Shown here piece by piece: positions 15,931 to 25,446 of a DNA stretch of 64,000 nucleotides. Source of the stretch: Brevibacterium sp. 239c (GTDB lineage Bacteria > Actinomycetota > Actinomycetes > Actinomycetales > Brevibacteriaceae); assembly GCF_900169365.1 (NCBI RefSeq), contig NZ_FXZH01000004.1, positions 62,001-126,000 of the forward strand. The letters run 5' to 3'. Position 1 is the stretch's first letter. Each line of letters begins with the position of its first letter. The notes under the pieces were generated by a model. It had not been told where the DNA came from, did no database searches, and was given only the letters and a program-made list of their open reading frames with translations. The translations under genes and the position numbers were made by a program.

Positions 15931-17735
15931 GGCCTGCCTTCCTTGGCTCTGCGAGCTTCCTCGTCGTAGTGCTGCCGCGCGAGCCGCGTGCGTTCGGAGT
16001 GCTCGCTGAAGAACAGCTTCGCATCGTCGACACTCTGATGGGTGACCCGGGGGTTGATGGGCCCGGCCGTGGAGTGCACGGCGACCGTGCCCAGACCAAG
16101 GGAACGCATGAGTGGACCTTGGTGATAACTCATCGACTGCACTCGCACATGGGGTACGAAGTCGACACGACGGTCCAGGACACCCATCCGAAGCACGAGC
16201 AGAGATCCGGTCACGGCGTAGGCTCGCCGCTTCCACACCATTGGGTCGATGAGCTTTGAAGACCGGGGCTGGCCGTGGAAGAGGCCTTCTGCCTCACCGG
16301 CCCGCGGGTCTTCGGACTTGCGGTCGTACATTGCCGAGCGCACCAGGGTTGCTGCGCTGAGGTCTTCTGGCATCTGCGGATCTGGGAGTGCGAGGCCGAC
16401 CATGAGCAGAGCCTGGTCGATGTCGCCGACGGGAAGGAGGACGTTCGATTCGCCCGAGCCTCCGGCGCTGGCGATGTTGTATTCGACCTTCCACCAGCCG
16501 GCCCACCGCCACAGCAGCGGCTGATGAAGGCAGACGGCCTGCAGCCGGTCGAGCGGGATCACCTTGCGGGAGGTGGAGACGAGTCCGTGGTTGACGGCCA
16601 GTCCGCTCTCCCCGAGTTTGACCACGAAGTTCGCGTTGTCGAGGTTCTTCCGGAAGGCGGAGAAGGCCCCGACCAGGCCGGGGATGGTGGCGACGAGCAT
16701 CGGAATGAAGGCCTCGGTCAGCCCCATTGCGAGGAGCACGATGGCTGTGACGATGACGAAGAAGACGACCAAGACCGAGATGATCGTCTCGGATTTCAAC
16801 AGTGAAGAGACGACGACACGGTGCACGGGCACACGGATGATCTCGCCTTCATCACTGACATCGGCGGAGACGTTGTATGGAGCCAAGAGTTCGTTGATGC
16901 TCGACTCAGCCTCGTGTGAGGCGTCGTCGGCGAGGGCGCCGAGGCGTTTGCTCAGGCGCACACCGATGCTGTCATCGCTTCGTTCGGGCACGGAGCGATC
17001 GATGGCTGCCTCGGACTCACTGGGAGCTCCTGGCACAGCCTCGGCGGGGTCGGTGATGGTGTCGGCGGGTGAACCGGCGACCGTCTCGGCGGGGACTGCC
17101 CCGGTCGGGGTCTGCTCACCCTGCTGGCCACCCTGCTTCTTCGCGCGGACATCGGCGAGAAGTTCGTCGCGCAGTCCCTCGGCACGCTTCTTCGACAGGT
17201 ACTTCAAAGAGATGTTGGAATCGGTGCCGCCGGCGACGTCGAAGACGAGTTCTGCCATTCCCAGGACGCGGGGCAACAGCTTCTGCTGCAAGTCGATGGA
17301 CTGCACGCGGTCCAGCCGGGCTTTGCGCAGCTTCTTCGACAGCAGACCACGCCGATAGTAGATGGCTTCGGAATCGATCCGATACCCCATGACTCTCCAC
17401 GCCAACCAGCTGAAGAGAGCGGTGATGAGGAGTATGAAGACTATTCCTCCCACGACGCCGAAGATGATGAGGGGGTGGGTGCGCAGCCATCCGGCGAATC
17501 CCAGGTCGACGCCATCGCCCCTGGCCAGGTCTTCGATAGCGGTCTGCGCGAAGTTCTGCAGCCCGTAGGCAGCGGCGATGAAGATACCCACGAGCACGCC
17601 GAGGCTCTCGAGGATCGGCGTCAGCGGGTGTACGCGGTGCCACACTTCGGGAGCCCCGAGATCATCGTTTGTGTGGTCGGCTGCTGGGTCGCTGGTGGGC
17701 ATTCGAGGTTGGTCGTTCGCTTCGTCCTCCCCCAT
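15927..17735 (-). CDS. Multi-domain bacterial PH (YdbT-like) membrane protein
   Basis: This 602-residue protein has several membrane helices (ILESLGVLVGIFIAAAYGLQNF, HPLIIFGVVGGIVFILLITALF, and a central pair around IISVLVVFFVIVTAIVLLAMGL) and three YdbS/YdbT-type PH-like repeats, each marked by a YYRRGLLSKK-, NHGLVSTSRK- or LLVLRMGVLDRR-type strand and an HSTAG/DVAGG turn. A low-complexity Pro/Ala/Glu-rich insert lies at about residues 205-265. ATG 17735 is preferred to GTG 17741 because AGGA lies 8 nt upstream. It forms a pair with the single-PH gene upstream; such pairs are membrane proteins of unknown function. Confidence 0.8.
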   Translation of the reverse strand: MGEDEANDQPRMPTSDPAADHTNDDLGAPEVWHRVHPLTPILESLGVLVGIFIAAAYGLQNFAQTAIEDLARGDGVDLGFAGWLRTHPLIIFGVVGGIVFILLITALFSWLAWRVMGYRIDSEAIYYRRGLLSKKLRKARLDRVQSIDLQQKLLPRVLGMAELVFDVAGGTDSNISLKYLSKKRAEGLRDELLADVRAKKQGGQQGEQTPTGAVPAETVAGSPADTITDPAEAVPGAPSESEAAIDRSVPERSDDSIGVRLSKRLGALADDASHEAESSINELLAPYNVSADVSDEGEIIRVPVHRVVVSSLLKSETIISVLVVFFVIVTAIVLLAMGLTEAFIPMLVATIPGLVGAFSAFRKNLDNANFVVKLGESGLAVNHGLVSTSRKVIPLDRLQAVCLHQPLLWRWAGWWKVEYNIASAGGSGESNVLLPVGDIDQALLMVGLALPDPQMPEDLSAATLVRSAMYDRKSEDPRAGEAEGLFHGQPRSSKLIDPMVWKRRAYAVTGSLLVLRMGVLDRRVDFVPHVRVQSMSYHQGPLMRSLGLGTVAVHSTAGPINPRVTHQSVDDAKLFFSEHSERTRLARQHYDEEARRAKEGRP

Positions 17736-17737
17736 GC

Positions 17738-18238
17738 TCACAGTCCTGCCAAATTGGCCTGGCCCAGGCCTGCGAGGCTATCGCGCAGGCGGTCAGCTTC
17801 GGCGCGGGGCAGGCCAGGGATGGTGGCGTCTGTGGCTGCCGAGGCGGTGTGCAGTTTCACGGTGGCAAGACCGAAGATGCGATCGATGGGACCCGCGTCG
17901 ACGTCGACGAACTGCAGACGTCCGTACGGGACGACCGTGGCCTTCTGGAACATGATTCCGCGCCGGATAAGCAGGTCATCGGCCCTCTCGGCATACCCGA
18001 TGGCTTTGGCCTGACGGATGATGATGACGACGAGGAAGATCGTGAGCGCCACCAGGCCGACCCAGATCGCGTGCAGCCACGGGACCTCGGAGGTGAAGAT
18101 GATGGCGAAGACGAGTGCCACGATGATCATCGGGACGAAGATCGTCAGGGTCGCGATTGTCTCTTTGAGGCCGTATTTGGGGCTGACTCTGTTGAAGTCG
18201 GCGTCGGTTCCGGACAGGTAGTTGAAGTTTCGGCTCAT
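17738..18238 (-). CDS. Bacterial PH-domain membrane protein (YdbS-like)
   Basis: This 166-residue protein has two N-terminal helices (IATLTIFVPMIIVALVFAIIF and AIWVGLVALTIFLVVIII) followed by one bPH2 domain (ERADDLLIRRGIMFQKATVVPYGRLQFVDV region, then RIFGLATVKLHTASAATDATIPGL). It starts in an ATGA overlap with the DUF3180 stop, and its own stop lies between the alternative starts of the larger PH protein, so the trio is translationally coupled. Function is unknown. Confidence 0.82.
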   Translation of the reverse strand: MSRNFNYLSGTDADFNRVSPKYGLKETIATLTIFVPMIIVALVFAIIFTSEVPWLHAIWVGLVALTIFLVVIIIRQAKAIGYAERADDLLIRRGIMFQKATVVPYGRLQFVDVDAGPIDRIFGLATVKLHTASAATDATIPGLPRAEADRLRDSLAGLGQANLAGL

Positions 18239-18696
18239 GCTGCTTCGGCTCCTGGTGGGTCCTGAGGGGGCAGCGTGCAGAAGCCTTCGACGATCAGGCC
18301 GACGATCATCAACGCTGCGGCTGCGATCATAGCGAAAAGCATACCTGCCGCCAAGTCATTGCGGATGCCTGGTGCGGACAGGAAATAGTAGGCCGCGTTT
18401 CCCATATACCAGCCGGCCAGCCCGGCTCCGGTCAGAGCGCTGGCCTTGGCCATCACGGCCACACGTGCCGCTTGGAGAGGGTCGATCTCCTTGGTCCGGT
18501 CGCCATCATTCCACTTCTTGATGGGCCAACCGAGGACCAGCAGCACCGCAGCGAGCACGAGCATCCCGATGATCGCGAACCAGGGCAGCCCCGGCAGTGA
18601 GAAGCCCTGGCTTTCAAGCAGCACATCGACTAAGGGCGCCAGCACGGCGCCGATGACGGCCCAGATGACGAGAGTCCCCGATGATGTTCGCTGCAT
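18235..18696 (-). CDS. DUF3180 family membrane protein
   Basis: This 153-residue protein has four predicted membrane helices (LVIWAVIGAVLAPLVDVLL, PWFAIIGMLVLAAVLLVLGWP, ASALTGAGLAGWYMGNAAYYF, LAAGMLFAMIAAAALMIVGLI). It matches DUF3180, a family almost confined to actinobacteria and located directly after folK, as here. ATG 18696 follows GGAG at short spacing; the frame is open further upstream inside the folBK end. The role is unknown. The conserved position may reflect only operon history. Confidence 0.82.
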   Translation of the reverse strand: MQRTSSGTLVIWAVIGAVLAPLVDVLLESQGFSLPGLPWFAIIGMLVLAAVLLVLGWPIKKWNDGDRTKEIDPLQAARVAVMAKASALTGAGLAGWYMGNAAYYFLSAPGIRNDLAAGMLFAMIAAAALMIVGLIVEGFCTLPPQDPPGAEAA

Positions 18697-18724
18697 AGCT
18701 CCAAGTCTCTCAAACCTCAGGCAC

Positions 18725-19618
18725 CTATGGGGCCGGGACTCGCGTGATTTCCTGGTCGTCCAGCTCGCTGAGGACCGTAGTGATAGACCGTGGACCGGTG
18801 GGCGTGAGTATTGTTGCATCTTCAGCAAGCTCGGCCCAGGGTGCGAGGACGAATGCGCGTTCGTGCGCACGCGGATGGGGCAGGGTCAGCGTCTCCGTGT
18901 CGAGGACGAGTTCCTCACCGTTGGTCCCGAAGCTGATCAGGTCGATGTCGAGGGTGCGTGGCCCCCAGCGCAGTTCCCGGGTCCGTCCGCAGGCGACTTC
19001 GATTCCCTGCGCCACAGCCAGCAGTTCGCGGGCGCGCAGGCTGGTGGTCACGATGAGGCCCAGATTGAGGAAGTCGTTCTGTTCGACTCCGCCCCAGGGC
19101 GCGGTGCGGTACAGCGATGATCGTCTGCGCACAGTGATTCTGGGGTGCCTGTCGAGGGCGTCAACGGCCTGGTCGAGTGTGTCCGCCGCCTCACCGAGGT
19201 TGGCCCCGAGGTTGAGGTACGCCTCGGTCTCGGCCGGCTGGGTATCGACGGCAGCCTCGCGGGAGCGGACGACGGTGACGCTGACGTCATTGAAGGACCG
19301 TTCGATGGGGGCACCGGGTTTGTGGACGACGACCTCGACGTGTTCAGCCAGATCCAGGCAGTGCTCGGCGATCCGGGCGGCCAAGGTCTCGATCAGGTCG
19401 AAGGTGTTGTCTTCGACGATATGTGCCACGTCCTCGGCGAGTTCGCCGTAGTGGACGGTGTCGGCGATATCGTCCGTGACCGCGGCCCGAGACACGGAGG
19501 TGCGCAGGATGACGTCGATGACGAAGTCTTGACCCTCACGTTTCTCGAAGTCAAAAACCCCGTGGTTGCCGCGCACGGTCAACCCGCGCAGTTCGATCAG
19601 ATCCGGGTGGGCGCTCAT
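18725..19618 (-). CDS. folBK: Bifunctional dihydroneopterin aldolase / HPPK (FolB-FolK fusion)
   Basis: A 297-residue fusion for two consecutive folate steps: 7,8-dihydroneopterin to 6-hydroxymethyl-dihydropterin (aldolase), then pyrophosphorylation. Residues 1-118 are FolB (RGLTVRGNHGVFDFEKREGQDF, VVVHKPGAPI); residues 130-297 are FolK, with the start AYLNLGANLGEA, the pterin-binding WGPRTLDIDLI and the catalytic-loop LPHPRAHERAFVLAPW. The order follows the pathway. It starts within the folP stop (ATGA). Many actinobacteria have separate folB and folK genes at this locus. Confidence 0.94.
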   Translation of the reverse strand: MSAHPDLIELRGLTVRGNHGVFDFEKREGQDFVIDVILRTSVSRAAVTDDIADTVHYGELAEDVAHIVEDNTFDLIETLAARIAEHCLDLAEHVEVVVHKPGAPIERSFNDVSVTVVRSREAAVDTQPAETEAYLNLGANLGEAADTLDQAVDALDRHPRITVRRRSSLYRTAPWGGVEQNDFLNLGLIVTTSLRARELLAVAQGIEVACGRTRELRWGPRTLDIDLISFGTNGEELVLDTETLTLPHPRAHERAFVLAPWAELAEDATILTPTGPRSITTVLSELDDQEITRVPAP

Positions 19619-20496
19619 AGTTTGTCCTCGCCGGCGGCGGAATTCGGTACGGAGGCAGTCGGTGCGGGTGCCGTGGCATGTGAGTTCACGGCGTCGATGA
19701 CCTTGACCGCGATCGCCGAGGTGGTGGGTTCGTGGACGCGCACCGCCCACGCTCCTGCTCTGGCCGACAGTGCAGAGATCGCGGCTGTGGCCTGGTCCTT
19801 CGCCGACTCCTCGGCGAGCTTCGAGTCTTCAGGTGAGAGCAGTGTGGAGATGAAGCGCTTGCGGCTGGCAGCGACCAGGAGCCGGTGATTCAGATTCGCG
19901 AATTCGTCGAGGGCGCCGAGGATCTGCCAGTTGTGTTCGGCGTTCTTCGAGAAACCCAGGCCCGGGTCGAGGATGATGTTGTCGGTCTTCACACCGACGG
20001 TGATCGCCTCGTCGATTCTCGTCTTCAGCTCGGTGATCACCTCGGTCACGACATCGTCGTAGTGGAAGGATGCCGAAGCACGGTCGAGGTAACCTCGCCA
20101 GTGCATGAGCACGACCGGGGCTCCGGTCTCGGCGGCGACGGCCAGCATCGTGGGGTCCGAGAGTCCGGCAGAGACGTCGTTGATGATGTGGGCACCGACG
20201 TTCAGTGACGCCTCGGCGACCTTGGCTCGCATGGTGTCGACGCTGATCACAGCTCCCGCAGCGGCCAGTTCACGGATCACCGGGACGACGCGGCGCAGTT
20301 CCTCTGCCTCATCGACGCGGACCGATCCGGGCCGTGTGGACTCCCCACCGATATCGATGATGTCGGTGCCGGAGTCCAGCAGTTCGAAACCGTGGGCGAT
20401 GGCGGCGTCGTGGTCGAAGTAGCGACCGCCGTCGGAGAAGGAGTCGGGCGTGACGTTGAGTACGCCCATGATCTTCGTGCGTTCCGGTGTGGGCAT
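19615..20496 (-). CDS. folP: Dihydropteroate synthase
   Basis: A 293-residue enzyme that condenses hydroxymethyl-dihydropterin pyrophosphate with p-aminobenzoate; the sulfonamide target. Signatures: KIMGVLNVTPDSFSDGGR, DIIDIGGESTRPGS, DTMRAK, LDPGLGFSKNAEHNW and the C-terminal WAVRVHEP. A loose Ala/Pro-rich extension of about 20 residues follows the barrel. It lies 9 bp after folE and overlaps folBK, in the order folE-folP-folBK that supplies consecutive folate steps. Confidence 0.95.
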   Translation of the reverse strand: MPTPERTKIMGVLNVTPDSFSDGGRYFDHDAAIAHGFELLDSGTDIIDIGGESTRPGSVRVDEAEELRRVVPVIRELAAAGAVISVDTMRAKVAEASLNVGAHIINDVSAGLSDPTMLAVAAETGAPVVLMHWRGYLDRASASFHYDDVVTEVITELKTRIDEAITVGVKTDNIILDPGLGFSKNAEHNWQILGALDEFANLNHRLLVAASRKRFISTLLSPEDSKLAEESAKDQATAAISALSARAGAWAVRVHEPTTSAIAVKVIDAVNSHATAPAPTASVPNSAAGEDKL

Positions 20497-20505
20497 GTGA
20501 GACCT

Positions 20506-21129
20506 CTATCTCCGGAGGATCAGACTCATGGCTTCTGCCCGGGATGCTGTTTCGCGCAGCTGCCCGCGCACCGCCGAGGTGACGGTGGAGGCACCGGGTT
20601 TCCGGACTCCCCGCATGGTCATGCACAGATGTTCGGCCTCAACGACGACGATCGCGCCCTGAGGTTCGAGATGCTCGACGATGGCATCGGCAATCTGAGT
20701 CGTCAGTCGTTCCTGGACCTGAGGGCGGCGAGCATATATCTCGACGAGCCGTGCCAGTTTGGACAGCCCTGTGACCTTGCCGTTCTTGCTGGGGATGTAG
20801 CCGATGTGTGCTACTCCGTGGAACGGCACCAGGTGGTGTTCGCACGTCGAATACAGGTCGATGTCGCGAACGAGGACCATTTCCTCGTGGCTGATGTCGA
20901 AGGTCACGCCGAGGACGTCAGCCGGATCGCGGTGGAGTCCGGCGAAGATCTCTTCATAGGCGCGGGCGACCCTGGCCGGGGTCTCCAGCAGCCCTTCGCG
21001 ATCAGGGTCCTCGCCGACGGCGATGAGGATCTCACGCACAGCTGCGGCGATCCGAGGCTGATCGACCTTGTTGCCGGTGCCGGCAGGTGCCTCACCGAGG
21101 ACCTCCGTCACCTCTTCGAGCTCTGACAT
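20506..21129 (-). CDS. folE: GTP cyclohydrolase I, type IA
   Basis: A 207-residue homodecameric zinc enzyme making dihydroneopterin triphosphate from GTP, the first folate step. The zinc site is visible as the Cys-Glu-His-His of [12 protein letters not shown] and the second Cys in [14 protein letters not shown] 21129 (or GTG 21132) overlaps or abuts the ftsH stop (TAGTGATG), implying coupling to ftsH. The length is typical for the family. Confidence 0.95.
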   Translation of the reverse strand: MSELEEVTEVLGEAPAGTGNKVDQPRIAAAVREILIAVGEDPDREGLLETPARVARAYEEIFAGLHRDPADVLGVTFDISHEEMVLVRDIDLYSTCEHHLVPFHGVAHIGYIPSKNGKVTGLSKLARLVEIYARRPQVQERLTTQIADAIVEHLEPQGAIVVVEAEHLCMTMRGVRKPGASTVTSAVRGQLRETASRAEAMSLILRR

Positions 21130-21131
21130 CA

Positions 21132-23270
21132 CTAGCCGTTCTCTCCGCTGCCTTCGGAATTGTGTGGTCCGGTCGGGCCGGTTGGTCCTGTTGAGCCGGT
21201 CGGATCATTGGGATTGATCGGTCCCGTTGGGTTATGGGGAACATGAGGTCCGTTCACCCCCGTGGGTCCGGCGCCCGGGGCGTCCGTGGTGTCGGCCTCA
21301 GAGTTGCCGTTGCCCTGACCGTTGCGATCCCCGCTCAAGGGAGCAGGCGGGACGATCGGGCCACGTTCGGAAACCGGACGTTCATCGTTGGCCAGCCACA
21401 CATCGCGGGTGGGGCGCTTGACGATGGGAATGAAGATCTCCGCCAGTGCCGCCTGATCGAGAGTCTCCCGCTCAAGCAGCTGGTAGGCGAGGTCGTCGAG
21501 GACGTCGCGGTTGTGCGTGAGCGCCCAGTAGGCGTCTGCATGGGCGGCGTCGATGATCTCTCGGACCTCACGGTCGATCGAGGACAGCGTCGCATCGCCG
21601 TACTCATCTCCGCCGCCGTAGCCGCGCCCGGCGAATGGCTCGCCCTGATCATCGCCGATCTTGACCATGCCCAGTTTGTCGCTCATGCCGTACTGGGTGA
21701 CCATCTTCCGGGCGATGTTCGTCGCCTTTTCGATGTCGTTGCTGGCACCCGTCGTGGGGTCGTGGAAGACGACTTCCTCGGCCACACGACCGCCCATGGC
21801 GTAGGCGAGCTGGTCGAGCAGTTCGTTGCGGGTGGTGGAGTATTTGTCCTCACTCGGCAGGACCATGGTGTAGCCCAGGGCTCGGCCGCGGGGCAGGATG
21901 GTGACCTTGGTGACCGGGTCGGTCTGGTTCATCGCTGCGGCAACAAGGGCGTGTCCGCCCTCGTGGTAGGCGGTGATGAGGCGTTCCTTGTCGTTCATCA
22001 GGCGGGTCCGCTTCTGCGGTCCGGCGATGACTCGGTCGATCGCCTCGTCGAGGATGTGGTTGTCGATGACCTTCGAGTTCTCACGCGCGGTCAGCAGTGC
22101 TGCCTCGTTGAGGACGTTGGCCAGGTCGGCACCCGAGAATCCCGGGGTGCGTTTGGCGATCTGCGCCAGATCGACGTCCTCGGCCAGGGGCTTGCCCTCG
22201 GAGTGGACTTCGAGGATGTGCTGACGGCCCTTCATGTCTGGGGCCTCGACGGGGATCTGACGGTCGAAGCGACCGGGGCGCAGCAGTGCCGGGTCGAGCA
22301 CGTCGGGACGGTTCGTAGCGGCGATCAGGATGACGTTGGTCTTCACATCGAACCCATCCATTTCGACGAGCAGCTGGTTGAGCGTCTGTTCGCGCTCATC
22401 ATGGCCACCGCCCATGCCTGCTCCGCGCTGGCGTCCGACGGCGTCGATCTCATCGATGAAGATGATGCAGGGTGCGTTCGTTTTGGCCTGTTCGAACAGG
22501 TCACGCACACGGGAAGCGCCGACACCGACGTACATCTCAACGAAGTCCGAGCCGGAGATCGAGTAGAAGGGAACGCCAGCCTCACCGGCTACGGCCTTCG
22601 CCAGCAGGGTCTTGCCGGTACCGGGCTGACCGTAGAGGAGGACGCCCTTGGGGATCTTGGCTCCCACGGCCTTGAACTTCTCGGGTTCGGCCAGGAACTC
22701 CTTGATCTCTTCGAGTTCCTCGAGAGCCTCATCGACTCCGGCGACGTCCTTGAACGTGATGTCAGGATTTTCCTTGTTGACCAGCTTCGCCTTCGATTTG
22801 CCGAAGTTCATCATCTTCCCGCCCGACATCTGCGAGATGAGGAACCAGAAGACGACGAAGATGATCACGAATGGGATGAGGGTCCCCAGCAGGGACATCA
22901 GCCAGCTCTGCTTGGGCACCTCGTCGGTGTATCCCTTGCTGGGCTCGGCCGAATCCACGGCCTTGACGATCTGTTCTCCACGCTGCTCCACGTAGAAGAA
23001 CTGAACCTTCTTGCCGAAGTCCTTGTCCTCGATCTTGAGGTCGTCTTTCAAGGTCAGATCGACGCGCTGGTCCTTGTCGACGATCTTAGCCTGTTCGACC
23101 TTGTCGTCTTGGAGCAGTTTGAGACCTTGCTCGGTGTCAATCTGGCTGAATCCGACTCGACTGAAGAGCAGAGCTCCGATGGACACTACGAGGAGTGCCA
23201 ACACGATCCAGACCAAAGGGCCTTTCGTCGCCTTATTGAGCAGTGGGCGACGCTTATTCGACTCGGCCAT
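21132..23270 (-). CDS. ftsH: ATP-dependent zinc metalloprotease FtsH with collagen-like tail
   Basis: A 712-residue membrane AAA protease. Two helices (residues 17-37 and 123-147) flank a periplasmic FtsH_ext domain. Walker A GQPGTGKT is at 214-221, Walker [10 protein letters not shown] at 269-277, the second region of homology around 317-338, and the zinc site HEGGH at 436-440. The end is unusual: about 48 residues rich in Gly, Pro, Thr and Asn with repeated GPT/GPTGP triplets (about 665-712). It lies between hpt and folE, the standard actinobacterial order. The start has no strong SD but matches the family N-terminus. Confidence 0.96.
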   Translation of the reverse strand: MAESNKRRPLLNKATKGPLVWIVLALLVVSIGALLFSRVGFSQIDTEQGLKLLQDDKVEQAKIVDKDQRVDLTLKDDLKIEDKDFGKKVQFFYVEQRGEQIVKAVDSAEPSKGYTDEVPKQSWLMSLLGTLIPFVIIFVVFWFLISQMSGGKMMNFGKSKAKLVNKENPDITFKDVAGVDEALEELEEIKEFLAEPEKFKAVGAKIPKGVLLYGQPGTGKTLLAKAVAGEAGVPFYSISGSDFVEMYVGVGASRVRDLFEQAKTNAPCIIFIDEIDAVGRQRGAGMGGGHDEREQTLNQLLVEMDGFDVKTNVILIAATNRPDVLDPALLRPGRFDRQIPVEAPDMKGRQHILEVHSEGKPLAEDVDLAQIAKRTPGFSGADLANVLNEAALLTARENSKVIDNHILDEAIDRVIAGPQKRTRLMNDKERLITAYHEGGHALVAAAMNQTDPVTKVTILPRGRALGYTMVLPSEDKYSTTRNELLDQLAYAMGGRVAEEVVFHDPTTGASNDIEKATNIARKMVTQYGMSDKLGMVKIGDDQGEPFAGRGYGGGDEYGDATLSSIDREVREIIDAAHADAYWALTHNRDVLDDLAYQLLERETLDQAALAEIFIPIVKRPTRDVWLANDERPVSERGPIVPPAPLSGDRNGQGNGNSEADTTDAPGAGPTGVNGPHVPHNPTGPINPNDPTGSTGPTGPTGPHNSEGSGENG

Positions 23271-23437
23271 AAGTCCTCTCAGGAAAAAGATGTGGGCAAC
23301 CTGTTCAGGCTACCGAGGCTGCCTGGGAACATCCCCCACAGCCTAATACCTCGCAGTGACATAGCTCGAATGCACCCGGTTTTGTTCCCCGGTGCCACAA
23401 GCACTCAGTCAATGCGCGGAACGCTCATGCGCAATGC

Positions 23438-23989
23438 TCAGCTGTAGACGTGCTGAGCCAGGGTGGCGACGAACGGAACGTTGCGGTATTTCTCCGCGTA
23501 GTCGAGTCCGTAGCCGATGACGAATTCGTTGGGAACGTCGAAGCCGATGTACTTGACGTCGATGTCGACCTTGACCGCCTCGGGCTTGCGCAGCATCGTG
23601 CAGATCTCAACGGTCGCCGCTCCACGCGAACGCAGGTTCTGGACCAGCCAGGACAGGGTCAGACCGGAGTCGATGATGTCCTCGACGATGAGCACGTGAC
23701 GATCAGAGAGGTCCGTGTCGAGGTCTTTGAGGATGCGCACGACACCGGAGGATTTGGTGCCCGAACCGTAGGAGGAGACGGCCATCCAGTCCATGGTGAC
23801 CGGCGAATGGAGCGCGCGAGCCAGATCTGCCATGACCATGACAGCGCCCTTGAGGACACCGACGAGCAGAATATCCTTGCCCTTGTAGTCTTCATCGATG
23901 GCGGTCGCCAGTTCAACGAGTCGTGCGGCTATCTGTTCTTCCGAGACGAGTACTTTTTCGATGTCATTGCCGAGATCGTTGATGTCCAC
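23438..23989 (-). CDS. hpt: Hypoxanthine phosphoribosyltransferase
   Basis: A 183-residue purine-salvage enzyme making IMP/GMP from hypoxanthine/guanine and PRPP. It has the PRPP-binding VLIVEDIIDSGLTLSWL, the flexible-loop SSYGSGT and the base-binding DVPNEFVIGYGLDYAEKYRNVPF. GTG 23989 gives the usual V/M-D-x-N-D-L-G-x-D-I-E N-terminus and has GAGGAG about 10 nt upstream. An alternative GTG at 24040, overlapping the MFS stop by GTGA, would add 17 residues. In most actinobacteria tilS is directly upstream; here an MFS gene intervenes. Confidence 0.94.
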   Translation of the reverse strand: MDINDLGNDIEKVLVSEEQIAARLVELATAIDEDYKGKDILLVGVLKGAVMVMADLARALHSPVTMDWMAVSSYGSGTKSSGVVRILKDLDTDLSDRHVLIVEDIIDSGLTLSWLVQNLRSRGAATVEICTMLRKPEAVKVDIDVKYIGFDVPNEFVIGYGLDYAEKYRNVPFVATLAQHVYS

Positions 23990-24036
23990 TGAAGTCGTTT
24001 CTCCTCGCTTGGGGTGGGGTGTGTCTCCATTATGAT

Positions 24037-25341
24037 TCACTTCTGCCCTGGCGTGCCACCACGGAGGTCTGTCGTGCCGCTGTGGAGGACTGTCTTACCA
24101 CCATGGCGGTCCGATGTGGCCAGATCATCGTCGACCGTGCCCGGGGCTGCGGCCAGGTATCCGGTCACGCCCATGAGCACTGCCACACCGATCATGAACC
24201 ACAACGGAACCGACCAGCCGCCGCTGAGTCCGAGGAGTCCCCCGACTGCCAAGGGCCCGATCGCAGCCAGCACATAGCCGCTGGACTGCACGAATGCGGA
24301 GGTTCGGGCGGTGATCGACACGGCGTGCGTGCGGCCCGTGATGAGGGCGAGCGCAGCCGGGAAGGCGAAACCGCCGTAGCCCAGGAGGATGGCCCACAGC
24401 ACCGGCACAGTGGTGGGCATAAGGAGCAGCCCGAGGTAGCCGCCCACGGCACTGACGGAGAAGCTGACGAGGAAGAAGCGCGGCAAAATGTTGCGCATGA
24501 TGATCTGCGGGGCGAGGAAGCCGCCGGGGATTCCGCCGAAGGTGACGACCGTGAGCATGATTCCGGCGAGAACCGGGTCGAGTCCCGCATCACGGTAGAT
24601 CTGCGGCAGCCACCCGAACTGGACGTAGGCGTTGACCGACTGCAGACCGAAGAACATCGCCATGTACCTGGCTTTGGCCGAGGTGAAGATGTGTCGCCGA
24701 GGTGGGGCCACCTCGTGCGTGTCCTGCTCGGACTGATCCAAGTTGGGTACGGATCGGGCGAGCTTGAGGATGATCCAGGTGACCAGTGCACATGCCGGCA
24801 CGAGCGCCCACATGCCCAGTCCCACGCGCCAGTTGTCGAAGTGACTGGCGACGGGTGCGGTGAGGAACGCGGGGAACATCGAGCCCATCCCCAGGGACAC
24901 GGTGAAGGCCGTAGCGCCGAGGTTGGCTCGATGTGGGAAGCGTGCCTTGACGTAGACCGGCAGAATGACGTTTCCGATCGACATTCCGGCCAGGGCCACG
25001 ACGGTCAGTCCGGCGAAGGCGACCCAGCCGTCGACGAGCACCCGGGCGCCGACACCCGCGGTGATCAGCACGCAGGTCATCAGCAGTGAGTTGAAGAGCC
25101 CGATCTTCTTGAGCACGGGGACGGCGATGAACCCGCAGATCGCGAAGATCAGTCCGGGAAGTGCTGTGAGCAGGCCCGTCTGCCATTCGACCAAGGTGAA
25201 TGCGCCCTGGACTTCGGAGAGGACGGGGCCCAGCGACGATGCGGCCGGTCGCAGCGAGCAGGCGATGAGGATGAGGCACGCAAGCGCCAGCACATCGAGT
25301 CCTCGACCAGTACGATGGCCGTGTTCAGGCTGAGGGGTCAT
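24037..25341 (-). CDS. MFS transporter, CynX/NimT type
   Basis: A 434-residue, 12-helix major-facilitator protein of the cyanate-permease (CynX) group. It is recognised by SLRPAASSLGPVLSEVQGAF, the loop LKKIGLFNSLLM, and the mid-protein MAMFFGLQSVNAYVQFGWLPQIYRDAGLD. Members carry cyanate, nitroimidazoles or unknown small anions or bases. It overlaps the hpt long start by GTGA and is divergent from an amidohydrolase gene 105 bp away. The pairing suggests uptake of a compound hydrolysed by that enzyme. The substrate is not determinable. Confidence 0.85.
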   Translation of the reverse strand: MTPQPEHGHRTGRGLDVLALACLILIACSLRPAASSLGPVLSEVQGAFTLVEWQTGLLTALPGLIFAICGFIAVPVLKKIGLFNSLLMTCVLITAGVGARVLVDGWVAFAGLTVVALAGMSIGNVILPVYVKARFPHRANLGATAFTVSLGMGSMFPAFLTAPVASHFDNWRVGLGMWALVPACALVTWIILKLARSVPNLDQSEQDTHEVAPPRRHIFTSAKARYMAMFFGLQSVNAYVQFGWLPQIYRDAGLDPVLAGIMLTVVTFGGIPGGFLAPQIIMRNILPRFFLVSFSVSAVGGYLGLLLMPTTVPVLWAILLGYGGFAFPAALALITGRTHAVSITARTSAFVQSSGYVLAAIGPLAVGGLLGLSGGWSVPLWFMIGVAVLMGVTGYLAAAPGTVDDDLATSDRHGGKTVLHSGTTDLRGGTPGQK

Positions 25342-25446
25342 TGGGTCATCCTTTCAGACGATGTACAGGCTCGGACCATGGCCCCCTTTTCCGAGCCGCA
25401 TCACGGTATACCATTTGAGGTCCAGGCGCCCTGTCGACGATGAAGG

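Noticed and set aside
21234..23447. 737-codon open frame on the plus strand
   Set aside because: It is antisense to ftsH, which has intact AAA and HEXXH motifs.
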